From positions 141,567,240 to 141,631,239 of the forward strand of contig CM077013.1 of assembly GCA_039090855.1 (NCBI GenBank): a DNA stretch of 64,000 nucleotides, read 5' to 3'. Each line of letters begins with the position of its first letter. Positions within the stretch are counted from its first letter, which is position 1. A program made the position numbers and the translations under genes. A model generated the notes under the pieces. It ran no database searches, had not been told where the DNA came from, and saw only the letters and a list, made by a program, of their open reading frames with translations. This document shows, one piece after another, positions 60,101-62,873 of the stretch. The DNA is from Macrothele yani. Lineage: Eukaryota; Arthropoda; Arachnida; Araneae; Macrothelidae.

Positions 60101-62873
60101 AAACCAAATGACAAGGTGTACACAGCCCTATAACTCTCTACCCAGAACATTAGAGCTAGGGAGCTAAAAGAAAAAGCTGGGGGGGGGGAGTTCTACACCG
60201 AAGGCACAACAACGATCTTCAATCCAACCATGTGGATAAGACTACCTCCAATGCATGGCTAACAAACTAATCACTCTTCCCCGAGACCGAAGGGTTCCTG
60301 TTGGCTACACAAGATCAGGTTGTAAACACCAGAAACTATCGGAAGCATATCCTGAAAGACACGACCGCCAATGCCATCAAGCGCCGGAGACCATTCTTCA
60401 TCATATCACAGTAAGGTGCAGAGTCCTCACGCAAACAGAGTATACGAACAGGCACAATCAAGTAGACGAGATCCACCATCGGAAATTGGCAAGAAGCACC
60501 ACCTCATTACAACTGAGTATGATGCCCCTTACAAGTATGAGACAGAAACGCTCCAAGAGAATAAAACCCACAAGATGTACTGGGAAAGATCGATCAGAAC
60601 AAATAAGACCATCCCCCACGACATCATTTTAGTAACATACCTAATCGATATAGGCATGCCCAACACATGCAACATCCAGAAGACGCACGGAGGGAAGCTG
60701 TCAAAGTAGAACGACCTAAGATGCAAAGTCAAGAAAATGTGGTACATGATAACGTCCCTACTGTACCCATAGTAATATCAGTCATAGGAAATGTTCATAA
60801 GACCATTCACAGCTCTATACAGACAACCTAACACCTACATGGAACTACAGAAGGCAGGTATCCTGAACACTTTGTGACGCGCCTGCCACGCAGGACGCAC
60901 ATGAGATAAAGGTAGATAGCAGCGATAGCATACGTCTGCGTTACTCAGTTGGGAGAGCGGCTTCTTCCGGAATGACTGGGACCCAGTTTCGATGCCCGGC
61001 GTGGACAAAACTGATGGATAAATTTACTTCGTTATATTGGCGCCCGAACTTCAAGAATGACCTGGCCGTTAAAGTTCTTGAAATGGTGTGATGTTCTTTC
61101 CACACCGCGAGACAGGAAAAATAAGACAATCCCTTCTTCAGCGCTTCGAAAAATAAATGTGTGTGATGTTGCATTCCACACACCAAATTGACTGGGATTT
61201 CTCCAATGTACGTTCTTCAGCGGATGACTGCCTACAGCGACACATGGTCCCGGCTAACCCGTGGGACATGATGCCCCCGGCCCTCTTTCGGGGGAGGGGG
61301 GGATGTGAAGTGCCTGCCATGCAGGACGCATATGAGATAAAGGCAGACAGCAGAGAGAGCATACGTCCGCGTAGCTCAGTTGGGAGAGCGACTTATTCCG
61401 GAGTGAGGGGGACACGGGTTCGATACCCGGCGTGGACAAAAGTGACGGAGAAATTAAATTCGTTATAACTTGCAAGATAATAAGTTGGCGAACAACTAAA
61501 AAAAGGGAGGAGGGGGAACCACTTCTCAAACTTGGTACATCGTACCCGATAATCTTTTGTCGTCGGTTTTTCAGTTTTGTCTCGCAAGGAAAAGAAATAT
61601 ATCTCCAGGAAGGGGTGGAATCACGGGAGTTTTTCCTATGACCATTCACAGCTCTATCCAGATACTAGACCTTCAACCTAACACCTATATGGAACTACAG
61701 AAAGCAGCTATCCTGAACACAAGTAGGATAATAAGAAAGTTGCTGAACAACTAAAAAAAGAGGGGGGGGGACCACTTCTCAAACTTGATACATCGTACCG
61801 AGAATCTTTTGTCGTTGGTACTTTAATTTTGTCCCGGAAGGAAAGGAAAAATATCTCAAGGAACGAGTGGAATCTTCATAATAATAATAATGTGTTACTG
61901 TTTTATTTTTTGCTTCAATTGTAATCGAACGCCCCATCTGGCACACTAACTCTCCACCCGCGAAGCAACCTGGCATGGTTCTGGTTTTATTCTTTGCTTC
62001 AATTTTAATCGAACGCCCCATCTGACACACTAGCTCTCCCTCCCCCACCCGCTGAGCAACCTGGCACGGCCCTCGTTTTATTCTTTGCTTCAATTGTAAT
62101 CGAACGCCCCATCTGACACTAGCTCTCCCTCCGCGAAGCAACCTGGCACGGCCTTGATTTTATTATTTGCTTCAATTGTAATCGAACGCCCCATCTGACA
62201 CACTAGCTCTCCACCCGCGAAGCAACCTGGCACGGCCTTGATTTTATTCTTTGCTTCAATTGTAATCGAACGCCCCATCTGACACACTAGATCTCCACCC
62301 GCGAAGCAACCTGGCACGGCCCTGTTTTTATTTTTTGCTTCAATTGTAATCGAACGCCCCATCTGACACACTAGCTCTCCCTCCGCGAAGCAACCTGGCA
62401 CGGCCTTGATTTTATTCTTTGCTTCAATTGTAATCGAACGCCCCATCTGACACACTAGATCTCCACCCGCGAAGCAACCTGGCATCGCCCTGTTTTTATT
62501 TTTTGCTTCAATTGTAATCGAACGCCCCATCTGACACACTAGCTCTCCACCCGCGAAGCAACCTGGCACGGCCCTGGTTTCCATCATATCTGTTTATCCG
62601 GAAGTGAGTTAAACATGAAAGATAGGATTTTATGAACAATTGAATATTTTGTCGTCGGTAATCAGTTTTGTTGAGGGTGCATTACCTGGTCTTTTAACGT
62701 TACCATAAGGAATCCTCTTTTGTAATAGACGACTAACTGGGAATATTTCCAATTTTAGACCTTCTTCTTCACAGCAGTTTCTTAACACCTGCATAGCATC
62801 CAGCGCCGACATATGCGACACACACTTGTCTCCAATGGCCAGTACCTGGTCTCCAACATGAAGAGCCCCGCAC
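14870..62873 (-). CDS. Grip: Grip homologue, partial spliced gene (8 exons in window)
   Basis: This is a multi-PDZ scaffold gene read right to left. Exons in transcript order are 62873-62686, 58590-58393, 49149-48969, 43535-43318, 36943-36728, 31031-30887, 22258-22119 and probably 14901-14870. Joined, they give half of PDZ3, a Ser/Thr-rich linker, PDZ4, PDZ5 and PDZ6 in the order known for GRIP proteins. All introns are GT-AG and the phases chain as 1,1,2,1,1,2,1, which is strong evidence for a live gene. In vertebrates GRIP binds AMPA-receptor tails through PDZ4-5; Drosophila Grip acts in muscle guidance. PDZ1-2 and the first half of PDZ3 must lie right of the window. PDZ7 was not found to the left. 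Introns of about 4-9 kb are filled with transposons, none of which interrupts an exon. Confidence 0.94.
14961..15014. repeat. (TC)n(TA)n compound microsatellite
   Basis: About 17 TC units run directly into about 9 TA units. Confidence 0.95.
15102..15137. repeat. (TA)n microsatellite
   Basis: About 18 TA dinucleotides, just upstream of the RTE element. Confidence 0.95.
15347..16156 (+). pseudogene. RTE endonuclease domain, longest open piece
   Basis: About 270 codons are open. The exonuclease/endonuclease/phosphatase fold motifs appear in order: ATYNGRSL near the start of the domain, [36 protein letters not shown] and MGDFNAKIG. The final WPTWEHPNG-type and SRIDYIL-type motifs are missing because the frame shifts just before 16150. 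The enzyme would nick target DNA for reverse transcription. Confidence 0.85.
17019..17633 (+). pseudogene. RTE reverse transcriptase fingers and palm
   Basis: About 205 open codons carry the core RT motifs: [43 protein letters not shown] (first catalytic Asp), [14 protein letters not shown] and [14 protein letters not shown] (the DD pair). A frameshift right after the FADD motif moves the thumb region to another frame (17584-18030). Confidence 0.88.
18366..18546 (-). mobile_element. tRNA-derived SINE, family 1, degraded
   Basis: It follows the RTE tail directly. The body matches the other family-1 copies (CCCTAATTCAGGGCCACTGG). The head is eroded: the B-box region is deleted and only GCAGTGGTCTAATCGCTGG remains of the A-box side. 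Confidence 0.8.
18583..19365 (-). mobile_element. Tc1-like copy with internal tandem array
   Basis: The 3' end is at 18583 (CACTGAGTGATCCCTGAATT after TA). Minus-strand reading gives C-terminal [18 protein letters not shown] and, further up, repeated segments of the catalytic core ([29 protein letters not shown]). It breaks off at about 19365 before the N-terminal half. See the separate entry for the array. Confidence 0.82.
18832..19365 (-). repeat. About 112-bp tandem array made of transposase core
   Basis: The word ATTCGGAGGC recurs at about 18832, 18944, 19055, 19169 and 19279, giving periods of 110-114 bp and about five copies. Each unit encodes the second catalytic Asp motif (DDNAPCH) and the following helix, ending PPN. 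Copies differ at scattered sites and by small indels, so frame is not kept across the array. Confidence 0.9.
19366..20357. other. Non-coding stretch
   Basis: No gene or repeat recognised. Confidence 0.6.
20358..20776. mobile_element. Palindromic pair of tRNA-like SINE copies
   Basis: Left arm 20358-20543 and right arm 20588-20776 are reverse complements with modest divergence, separated by about 45 bp. Each arm has an A-box-like TAGCGTAAAG, the word GGCTAGTTATCGAGAGATCT and a B-box-like GGGTTCAATCTC (right) or GGATTCGATACC (left). A shared 3' body ends in the ATAACGTG and ACATCGTCTATTTA words. It is a second tRNA-derived family, inserted head to head. Confidence 0.75.
20990..21312 (-). mobile_element. 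tRNA-derived SINE, family 3, minus copy
   Basis: On the minus strand it starts ATCTGCTTCTCCGGGCAATC, carries TAGTGGTTAGCATACCCGGG (A box), a B box altered to GGGTTAGAGTCCCG, and ends near ATCCCGTATTTC. It is the inverted partner of the copy at 21497. Confidence 0.8.
21312..21492 (+). mobile_element. tRNA-derived SINE, family 3, 5'-shortened plus copy
   Basis: It starts at the A box (TAGTGGTTAGCATACCCGGG), has an intact B box (GGGTTCGAGTCCCG) and ends GTAATCCCGTATTTCTCTCA. It lies head to head with the minus copy. Confidence 0.8.
21493..21790 (+). mobile_element. tRNA-derived SINE, family 3, plus copy
   Basis: Full-length head (TCATCTGCTTCTCCGGGC) through B box (GGGTTCGAGTCCCG), then the same ATCCTTGTTACATTTACAC 3' body. 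The end differs, running into AAAAAAGTAATTTTC. It forms a roughly 300-bp inverted repeat with 20990-21312. Confidence 0.8.
21911..22034 (-). mobile_element. RTE 3' end, severely 5'-truncated
   Basis: On the plus strand it begins with CATCATCATCATCAT (the element's ATG-repeat tail) and continues as the reverse complement of the last 100 bp of the RTE at 18220-18345. It sits only about 75 bp from the Grip exon G donor. Confidence 0.88.
22119..22258 (-). CDS. Grip: Grip exon G: second half of PDZ6, two possible donors
   Basis: The exon starts after a TATACAG acceptor in phase 2 and encodes [20 protein letters not shown], the helix [13 protein letters not shown] and the last strand TVTLKISKS. 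These complete PDZ6 ([20 protein letters not shown]). Two donors are possible: GAAG|GTAATT ends the exon at 22119 (140 nt) and TCCA|GTAAGT ends it at 22107 (152 nt). Both leave phase 1, so the choice would add or drop four residues (GNYS). The longer site is closer to consensus; the shorter boundary is listed here. Confidence 0.94.
22400..22870 (-). pseudogene. mariner-like transposase, C-terminal half
   Basis: Minus reading gives [21 protein letters not shown] (second Asp), [19 protein letters not shown] (third Asp position, here Asn) and, after a frameshift, [12 protein letters not shown]. The N-terminal half and both ends are missing. It cannot be catalytic. Confidence 0.82.
22880..23325. 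other. Non-coding stretch
   Basis: Nothing recognised. Confidence 0.55.
23326..23597. repeat. Tandem duplication of about 135 bp
   Basis: GAAAATTGTCTGCAGCCTTT starts at about 23330 and again at about 23465. The two copies differ at a handful of positions and both end GTCGTTGGAAAGGAAAGAAG. Confidence 0.9.
23861..23880. repeat. Poly-C run
   Basis: About 18 consecutive C bases; likely polymorphic. Confidence 0.95.
23900..24640 (-). pseudogene. mariner-like transposase, N-terminal and first catalytic part
   Basis: Minus reading in shifting frames gives [46 protein letters not shown] (helix-turn-helix), [22 protein letters not shown] (first Asp), then [10 protein letters not shown] and a [16 protein letters not shown] block. 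It stops before the second Asp. There are several frameshifts and stops. Confidence 0.75.
24641..27001. other. Non-coding stretch
   Basis: No gene recognised. An 85-codon minus frame (26225-26482) has balanced composition but no domain signal or splice support. A pyrimidine-rich run lies at about 26115-26150. Confidence 0.55.
27006..27441. mobile_element. TTAA-flanked palindromic MITE, copy 1
   Basis: Inverted arms of about 190 bp begin GGTGGACGTCAAGTAATTTT and are flanked by TTAA (27002-27005 and 27442-27445). The short centre includes AAGATGGCGCGACCTGT. There is no coding capacity. TTAA duplications suggest mobilisation by a piggyBac- or Kolobok-type transposase. A second copy lies at 31226. 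Confidence 0.9.
27448..27668 (-). mobile_element. tRNA-derived SINE, family 1, inserted in the edge of the MITE
   Basis: Full structure on the minus strand: CCCCGGTGGTGCAGTGGTCT A-box side, CGGGTTCAAATTCCGG B box, body and A-rich end. The direct repeat CCTTAATA is at 27440-27447 and 27669-27676. The left copy is the terminus of the MITE plus its TTAA. Confidence 0.9.
27677..28149. other. Non-coding stretch
   Basis: Nothing recognised. Confidence 0.55.
28150..30700 (-). mobile_element. mariner-like element expanded by an internal tandem array
   Basis: Ends share an AAAAAGTTAGTTACAC / AAAAAGGTAAGTTACAC inverted repeat. Minus reading starts near 30561 with MARQLDS, then [17 protein letters not shown] and [19 protein letters not shown]. 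The catalytic blocks are [20 protein letters not shown] and [13 protein letters not shown]. Frameshifts are numerous, so it is dead. The normal element would be about 1.3 kb; this one is about 2.5 kb because its C-terminal coding part has been multiplied (28417-29677). The true C-terminus ([13 protein letters not shown]) appears at about 28330-28275. Confidence 0.85.
28417..29677 (-). repeat. 97-bp tandem array, about 13 copies, of transposase coding sequence
   Basis: GTCTCCACT recurs every 97 bp (28417, 28514, 28611, 28708 and on to 29581). The copies are nearly identical; the main variant is CTACTTTGG versus CTAGTTTGG (one copy has CTGGTTTGG), in an irregular order. The unit is the reverse complement of the transposase segment just after the PSD motif. 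As 97 is not a multiple of three, the frame changes at each repeat. Confidence 0.96.
30887..31031 (-). CDS. Grip: Grip exon F: first half of PDZ6
   Basis: A 145-nt exon, acceptor TTTTGTAG, donor GAGAA|GTGAGG, phase 1 in and 2 out. It encodes [20 protein letters not shown], the binding loop of PDZ6, followed by [17 protein letters not shown]. The run [16 protein letters not shown] is a diagnostic GRIP PDZ6 string. The phase-2 donor falls at the same point of the fold as the donor of exon C. A 2.5-kb mariner lies about 190 bp downstream. Confidence 0.97.
31226..31665. mobile_element. TTAA-flanked palindromic MITE, copy 2
   Basis: Same family as 27006-27441, with the same centre (TGGTGGTGTTGAAACCAG) and flanking TTAA at 31222-31225 and 31666-31669. 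It differs at scattered sites. It inserted against the 3' end of the Penelope-like fragment and lies about 190 bp from Grip exon F on the acceptor side. Confidence 0.9.
31671..31722 (-). ncRNA. Hammerhead-ribozyme-like motif, copy B
   Basis: Minus strand: stem I strand AGTC, core CTGATGA (31714-31708), stem II GCAGG...CCAGC, GAAA (31686-31683), palindromic stem III CTATAG (31682-31677), TG, then stem I partner GACT. The cleavage-site nucleotide should be A, C or U but is G here, so self-cleavage is probably lost. Penelope-like elements are known to carry such motifs. Confidence 0.7.
31671..32010 (-). pseudogene. Penelope-like element, 3' end (GIY-YIG endonuclease C-terminus)
   Basis: Minus reading gives [50 protein letters not shown] and [12 protein letters not shown]. 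This is the region after the catalytic GIY-YIG core in Penelope-like retroelements and is clearly homologous to the fragment at 35300-35717. A hammerhead-like motif follows at 31671-31722. The reverse transcriptase part is absent. Confidence 0.82.
31960..32110. repeat. Inverted repeat of Penelope-like sequence
   Basis: AAAAAGTGTGAAC with neighbouring AATCATA... words appears in inverse orientation on both sides of about 32030. A short perfect palindrome, AAAATCTTCCATAGC/GCTATGGAAGATTTT, lies at about 32078-32105. Confidence 0.65.
32375..33166. mobile_element. Foldback element with arms made of short tandem repeats
   Basis: Both ends carry CTTAAG (32375-32380 and 33161-33166). The left arm has many ACGATTGGTCGACA-type units (about 32388-32562); the right arm has the reverse complement, TCGACCAATCGT (about 33086-33150). 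Inside, GAAAATTGCCCCACCGG words on the left meet GGCAATTTTCCGG words on the right, and GGAAATAATAT is also inverted. Arms built of tandem short repeats are the hallmark of Foldback-type elements. No gene is inside. Confidence 0.7.
33219..34596 (-). mobile_element. Tc1-like element, both ends present, dead transposase
   Basis: Inverted ends CAGTAATTTGCAAAAGTTTAAGAC (left) and CAGTCATTTGCAAAAG (right, minus strand) are flanked by TA at 33217-33218 and 34597-34598. The transposase starts [14 protein letters not shown] near 34398 with two DNA-binding helices ([15 protein letters not shown]) and the linker [14 protein letters not shown]. Frame is lost near 34035. The C-terminal part (33307-33807) has [10 protein letters not shown] and PWENLW with 34 residues between Asp and Glu, but the usual SPDLNP before the Glu is scrambled. 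Confidence 0.9.
34599..35299. other. AT-rich non-coding stretch
   Basis: Nothing recognised. Confidence 0.55.
35300..35717 (-). pseudogene. Penelope-like element, GIY-YIG domain and 3' end
   Basis: From about 35717 to 35385 the minus strand reads [20 protein letters not shown], then [28 protein letters not shown] and [19 protein letters not shown]. The [15 protein letters not shown] string is the catalytic core of the Penelope GIY-YIG endonuclease, including the CxC before it. The open frame is intact over this part. The reverse transcriptase is missing: at 35717 it joins a Tc1 fragment. A hammerhead-like motif lies 3' of the stop. Confidence 0.9.
35302..35358 (-). ncRNA. Hammerhead-ribozyme-like motif, copy A
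   Basis: Minus strand: stem I strand GTC, core CTGACGA (35347-35341), stem II GCT...AGC, GAAA (35321-35318), palindromic stem III CCATGG (35317-35312), TC cleavage site (35311-35310), then GGC pairing back to GTC with one G-U. All catalytic-core positions fit the CUGANGA / GAAA / UH consensus. The 2-bp stem III with a palindromic sequence is typical of minimal hammerheads thought to act as dimers. Confidence 0.72.
35718..36395 (-). pseudogene. Tc1-like transposase, N-terminal half
   Basis: The terminal repeat starts at 36395 next to TA (36396-36397), reading CACGGTCGTAGCAGAATAAT. Minus reading: [15 protein letters not shown] (helix-turn-helix), [49 protein letters not shown] and FSDES (first Asp). 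It stops at 35718 where Penelope-like sequence begins. It is the same family as 43665-44839. A 29-bp foreign segment sits inside it at about 36180-36208. Confidence 0.88.
36457..36485. repeat. Direct copy of the segment inside the Tc1 fragment
   Basis: TTATTGACTAGCTTTCATGA plus about 8 further bases recurs here and at about 36180-36208, the latter inside the Tc1 coding region where the sister copy has different sequence. Confidence 0.8.
36728..36943 (-). CDS. Grip: Grip exon E: rest of PDZ5
   Basis: A 216-nt exon, acceptor TATTGCAG, donor TCTCAG|GTAACA, phase 1 in and 1 out. It encodes 71 residues: [19 protein letters not shown], then [19 protein letters not shown], the helix [12 protein letters not shown] and the final strand VKLRIRKDD. 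These follow directly on the GITVT loop at the end of exon D and match GRIP PDZ5 ([22 protein letters not shown]). No stops or indels are visible, in contrast with every mobile element around it. Confidence 0.96.
37077..38122 (+). mobile_element. Tc1-like element (DD36E type), internally deleted
   Basis: Inverted ends CACCGATGACCCATTCCT (left) and CAGTGATGAGCCATTACATT (right, minus strand) are flanked by TA at 37075-37076 and 38123-38124. Coding pieces are [10 protein letters not shown] near 37223, [42 protein letters not shown] (first Asp), [12 protein letters not shown] (second position Asn) and [14 protein letters not shown] (Glu). About 90 bp are missing between FLGTL and QQNN, and a stop follows DLE. 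It ends [21 protein letters not shown]. It is the closest relative of the 12111 copy. Confidence 0.9.
38125..39129. other. AT-rich non-coding stretch
   Basis: Nothing recognised. Confidence 0.55.
39130..39441 (+). pseudogene. RTE reverse transcriptase fragment, left piece of a split copy
   Basis: Reads [38 protein letters not shown] and [10 protein letters not shown], aligning with 17845-18095 of the full RTE. It breaks at GHT where the Tc1 at 39444 has inserted. Confidence 0.85.
39444..40663 (-). mobile_element. Tc1-like element (DD36E type) inserted in the RTE copy
   Basis: Near-perfect inverted ends CACTGAAGAGCAATTGAATT are flanked by TA at 39442-39443 and 40664-40665. Three frame segments give a nearly complete transposase: [19 protein letters not shown] (helix-turn-helix), [19 protein letters not shown] (first Asp), [13 protein letters not shown] (second Asp) and [13 protein letters not shown] (Glu), ending [10 protein letters not shown]. 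Thirty-six residues separate the last Asp and the Glu. All three catalytic residues are kept but at least two frameshifts (about 39840 and 40230) break it. It looks the best preserved of the Tc1 copies here. Confidence 0.92.
40670..41935 (+). pseudogene. mariner-like transposase with internal duplication
   Basis: Shifting frames read [35 protein letters not shown] (first Asp), [28 protein letters not shown] (second Asp) and [17 protein letters not shown] (third Asp), ending [20 protein letters not shown]. The last block (41469-41672) is tandemly duplicated with a 204-bp offset. Many indels are present in the N-terminal half. Confidence 0.85.
41469..41865 (+). repeat. 204-bp tandem duplication inside the mariner C-terminus
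   Basis: TCCGACTTTCATCTCTTCCC begins at 41469 and at 41673. The two copies are nearly identical to CATCAGTTCCAATGGC, implying a recent event. Confidence 0.95.
41936..42120 (+). pseudogene. RTE fragment, right piece of the split copy
   Basis: Reads [31 protein letters not shown] and [11 protein letters not shown], resuming the RTE C-terminus at the residue where the left piece (39130-39441) stops. It runs straight into the 45-bp minisatellite. Confidence 0.85.
42100..43112. repeat. 45-bp minisatellite derived from the RTE 3' end
   Basis: About 22 units of GATAGCTGTGGAAGAGTCTC-GAAGAGACTTCATCCAGCA-GATGAC are present, with variants (GCAGATAAAG, ATGCAGCAG, GAAGTCTC deletions). The first unit overlaps the last codons of the RTE fragment (CTGTGGGAGGATCTGGAAGA) and the GATGAC word resembles the RTE ATG-repeat tail. 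Because 45 is divisible by three, several frames stay open for long stretches on both strands; these are not genes. Confidence 0.93.
43318..43535 (-). CDS. Grip: Grip exon D: end of PDZ4 and start of PDZ5
   Basis: A 218-nt exon, phase 2 in (TTCTAG acceptor) and phase 1 out (ACAT|GTAAGG). It encodes 72 full codons: [20 protein letters not shown] completes the PDZ4 core, [20 protein letters not shown] is its helix and last strand, and [18 protein letters not shown] leads into the PDZ5 binding loop ACLGITVT. The string [19 protein letters not shown] between the two domains is a GRIP signature. The PDZ4-PDZ5 pair is so closely spaced that it behaves as one unit in vertebrate GRIP (known of the family). 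Confidence 0.96.
43665..44839 (+). pseudogene. Tc1-like element, full span, heavily frameshifted
   Basis: Inverted ends CACGGTCAAATCAGAATG (left, after TA at 43663-43664) and CACAGTCGTATCAGAATA (right, minus strand). Coding pieces are [58 protein letters not shown] (Asp replaced by Glu), [22 protein letters not shown] (second Asp) and an [14 protein letters not shown] stretch. The family is the same as the fragment at 35718. At least two frameshifts. Confidence 0.88.
44925..45690 (+). mobile_element. tRNA-derived SINE, family 4, with inserted second tRNA-like unit
   Basis: The head GGCCTAGTGGGCAACGTTCG (A-box side) and GGTTCGATCCCAGG (B box) match the copy at 52412. A second tRNA-like unit follows at about 45045-45120 (GAATGGCTGAGTGGTTAGCA... 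GGTTTGTTCCTGG). The 3' body of family 4 resumes at about 45470 (ACGTTAAGCCGTCGGACCCC) and ends near 45690. The roughly 230-bp insert has no gene. Confidence 0.75.
45691..46552. other. Non-coding stretch
   Basis: An 81-codon plus frame (46218-46463) is Ser/Asn-rich with no domain or splice support. Nothing else recognised. Confidence 0.55.
46553..46920 (-). mobile_element. Degenerate Tc1-like 3' fragment
   Basis: It starts GAGCCATAACATTATGACCA, matching the terminal repeat of the DD36E-type copies at 12690 and 38122. About 200 bp further in, weak similarity to the reverse complement of a Tc1 coding region can be followed (CAAGTGGGGAATTTG...). No open frame remains. Confidence 0.5.
46921..48968. 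other. Non-coding stretch with a small tandem repeat
   Basis: At about 47905-48075 four units of about 44-48 bp share AATTAAGTGCTTGCTCATTTTT. At 48849-48870 the words GGTGGTCATAATGATCTGGG recall a Tc1 terminal repeat. A purine-rich stretch at 47130-47330 gives overlapping open frames on both strands without domain signal. Confidence 0.6.
48969..49149 (-). CDS. Grip: Grip exon C: first half of PDZ4
   Basis: A 181-nt exon, phase 1 in (CCTAG acceptor) and phase 2 out (GAAAG|GTATAC). The 59 complete codons include [14 protein letters not shown], then the carboxylate-binding loop region RGFGFSLQG, then [15 protein letters not shown]. The HTETT..VTL opening followed by [10 protein letters not shown] is characteristic of GRIP PDZ4. 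The phase-2 intron cuts the domain just before the CGAL-type turn, exactly as at the start of exons A and G, so three PDZ domains of this gene share one intron position. Confidence 0.95.
49150..49870. other. Non-coding stretch
   Basis: Nothing recognised between exon C and the 50-bp minisatellite. Confidence 0.55.
49871..50725. repeat. 50-bp minisatellite, about 16 copies
   Basis: The unit begins CAGTGTTGTGTTTCGTTTTT and repeats with an exact 50-bp step from 49871. Variants include GGTTGATACT, one extra AACT and a T insertion. The last unit decays (ATAATTAATTGTCATTGGGG). Confidence 0.96.
50726..52411. other. Non-coding stretch
   Basis: No gene recognised. The words TATAAAAGCTAC recur around 51170-51255. 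Confidence 0.55.
52412..52700 (+). mobile_element. tRNA-derived SINE, family 4
   Basis: Head with GTGGCTTAGTGGTCAGCGTT (A-box side) and GGTTCGATCCTGGG (B box). The body runs ACGTTAAGCCGTCGGACCCC through CACTCCCTTCCTAAAAT and ends in a GATCTGATCTGATCTGAA repeat tail. Confidence 0.85.
52701..53750 (+). pseudogene. mariner-like transposase, full span
   Basis: Reads [39 protein letters not shown] (helix-turn-helix), [29 protein letters not shown] (first Asp), [24 protein letters not shown] (second position Asn), [17 protein letters not shown] (third Asp) and [19 protein letters not shown], ending FA-stop. Several frame changes; inactive. Confidence 0.86.
54104..54612 (+). mobile_element. RTE 3' end, 5'-truncated, well preserved
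   Basis: Starts at GGAAGAAACAGTATAATTTT and runs to the element's end with ACAATGATGATATC. It matches 17838-18352 closely. One stop (near 54315) interrupts an otherwise open frame, so it is better preserved than the long copy. Typical 5' truncation of target-primed reverse transcription. Confidence 0.92.
54613..55124. other. AT-rich non-coding stretch
   Basis: Nothing recognised. Confidence 0.55.
55125..56045. repeat. Higher-order tandem repeat, about 155 bp with four sub-units
   Basis: The basic unit resembles GATCACGTTCTCGGCTC followed by CTGAACGTGTTGTNCT. Four variant sub-units of about 31-45 bp form a larger block marked by AAATTGTCCTGATCACGTTC at about 55280, 55432, 55591, 55738 and 55897. 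The outer period is therefore about 146-159 bp with about five to six blocks. Confidence 0.88.
56046..56509. other. AT-rich non-coding stretch
   Basis: Nothing recognised. Confidence 0.55.
56510..57842 (+). mobile_element. ITm transposon of the DD41D type, dead
   Basis: Inverted ends share TGAGACTCCAACATTTTAA and are flanked by TA (56508-56509 and 57843-57844). Coding pieces are [13 protein letters not shown] near 56673, [26 protein letters not shown] (helix-turn-helix), [23 protein letters not shown] (first Asp), [20 protein letters not shown] and FQQDGAPT (second Asp). The family's third Asp region is disrupted by a local triplication at 57397-57570. Many frameshifts. Confidence 0.85.
57397..57570 (+). 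repeat. Local triplication inside the DD41D element
   Basis: GGT(C/T)GTGATGG(T/C)(C/T)CAATTCC recurs at about 57411, 57466 and 57521, with ACCCTATTAGATTTATTCTT after the first and third. Confidence 0.85.
57890..58165. repeat. AT-rich tandem repeat of about 30 bp
   Basis: Irregular units of TTTCCAATTATATATATAAA plus TAATATG recur about eight times. Confidence 0.85.
58393..58590 (-). CDS. Grip: Grip exon B: linker between PDZ3 and PDZ4
   Basis: A 198-nt open exon with acceptor TTTTCGCAG and donor AGCA|GTAAGT, phase 1 in and phase 1 out. It encodes about 66 residues rich in Ser, Thr, Pro, Gln and His (for example [17 protein letters not shown]) with no fold visible. GRIP proteins carry a disordered Ser/Pro-rich linker at this point, so assignment rests on splice sites, phase fit with both neighbours and composition rather than strong sequence identity. 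Being symmetrical (phase 1-1), it could be skipped without shifting the frame. Confidence 0.87.
58591..60049. other. Non-coding stretch
   Basis: No gene recognised between exon B and the R2-like fragment. A short frame at 58652-58912 has no domain signal. Confidence 0.55.
60050..60890 (+). pseudogene. R2/R4-like LINE, C-terminal endonuclease region
   Basis: Frames give [29 protein letters not shown] (a CCHC-like knuckle), [19 protein letters not shown], then [42 protein letters not shown] and [17 protein letters not shown]. This order (zinc knuckle, RHN.V...IH, D-rich PD-(D/E)XK core, NTYMELQK.. end) fits the C-terminus of LINEs with a restriction-like endonuclease. The final part is deleted and joins a SINE-like unit at about 60890. 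Confidence 0.72.
60890..61040 (+). mobile_element. tRNA-headed SINE, family 5, diverged copy
   Basis: Leader GCCTGCCACGCAGGACGCAC, then GTTACTCAGTTGGGAGAGCG (A-box side), CAGTTTCGATGCCCGG (B box) and GCGTGGACAAAACTGATGGA. It aligns over its whole length with 61310-61465. Confidence 0.8.
61310..61465 (+). mobile_element. tRNA-headed SINE, family 5, well preserved head
   Basis: The tRNA-like part spans 61365-61438: acceptor strands GTCCGCG and CGTGGAC pair over seven positions (one G-U); the D-arm is AGCTCAGTTGGGAGAGC; the T-arm is CGGGTTCGATACCCG. The anticodon stem is imperfect (8-nt loop), and the same leader and follow-on sequence occur at 60890, so I read it as a SINE head or tRNA pseudogene rather than a working tRNA. 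Confidence 0.75.
61470..61880 (+). mobile_element. R2/R4-like LINE 3' end and two copies of its trailer
   Basis: At 61630-61755 the frame reads [20 protein letters not shown] and [16 protein letters not shown] followed by a stop, the C-terminus missing from the 60050 copy. After it (61740-61875) and before it (61480-61615) lies the same trailer: GAACAACTAAAAAAAG, a G-rich run, CCACTTCTCAAACTTG, ATCTTTTGTCGT and GGAATC. Confidence 0.72.
61905..62582 (-). repeat. 84-bp minisatellite, about eight copies
   Basis: The plus-strand unit has TTGCTTCAATTGTAATCGAACGCCCCATCTG, CACTAGCTCTCCACCCGCGAAGCAACCTGGCACGGCC and a short TTTTATT spacer. Being 84 bp, it keeps an open minus frame ([21 protein letters not shown] repeated), which I regard as incidental. 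It ends about 104 bp from the Grip exon A donor. Confidence 0.92.
62686..62873 (-). CDS. Grip: Grip exon A: second half of PDZ3
   Basis: The exon is 188 nt, entered in phase 2 after a pyrimidine-rich TCTAG acceptor and left in phase 1 at CCAG|GTAATG. It encodes about 62 residues opening with [17 protein letters not shown], the betaC-betaD turn of a PDZ domain, then the alphaB helix ([15 protein letters not shown]) and the last strand (LKLEIFPVS). The CGALHVGD opening and LEI.P ending match the PDZ3 position in GRIP proteins. The carboxylate-binding loop lies in an upstream exon outside the window. Only about 100 bp separate the donor from an 84-bp minisatellite in the following intron. Confidence 0.94.

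Noticed and set aside
61365..61438. A functional tRNA gene
   Set aside because: Acceptor, D and T arms pair well, but the anticodon stem is faulty with an 8-base loop, and leader and trailer are shared with another dispersed copy, so it is a SINE head.
62090..62587. A 165-codon minus frame with [21 protein letters not shown] repeats
   Set aside because: Same reason: an 84-bp tandem repeat gives a periodic open frame. No start context, splice site or domain supports a protein.
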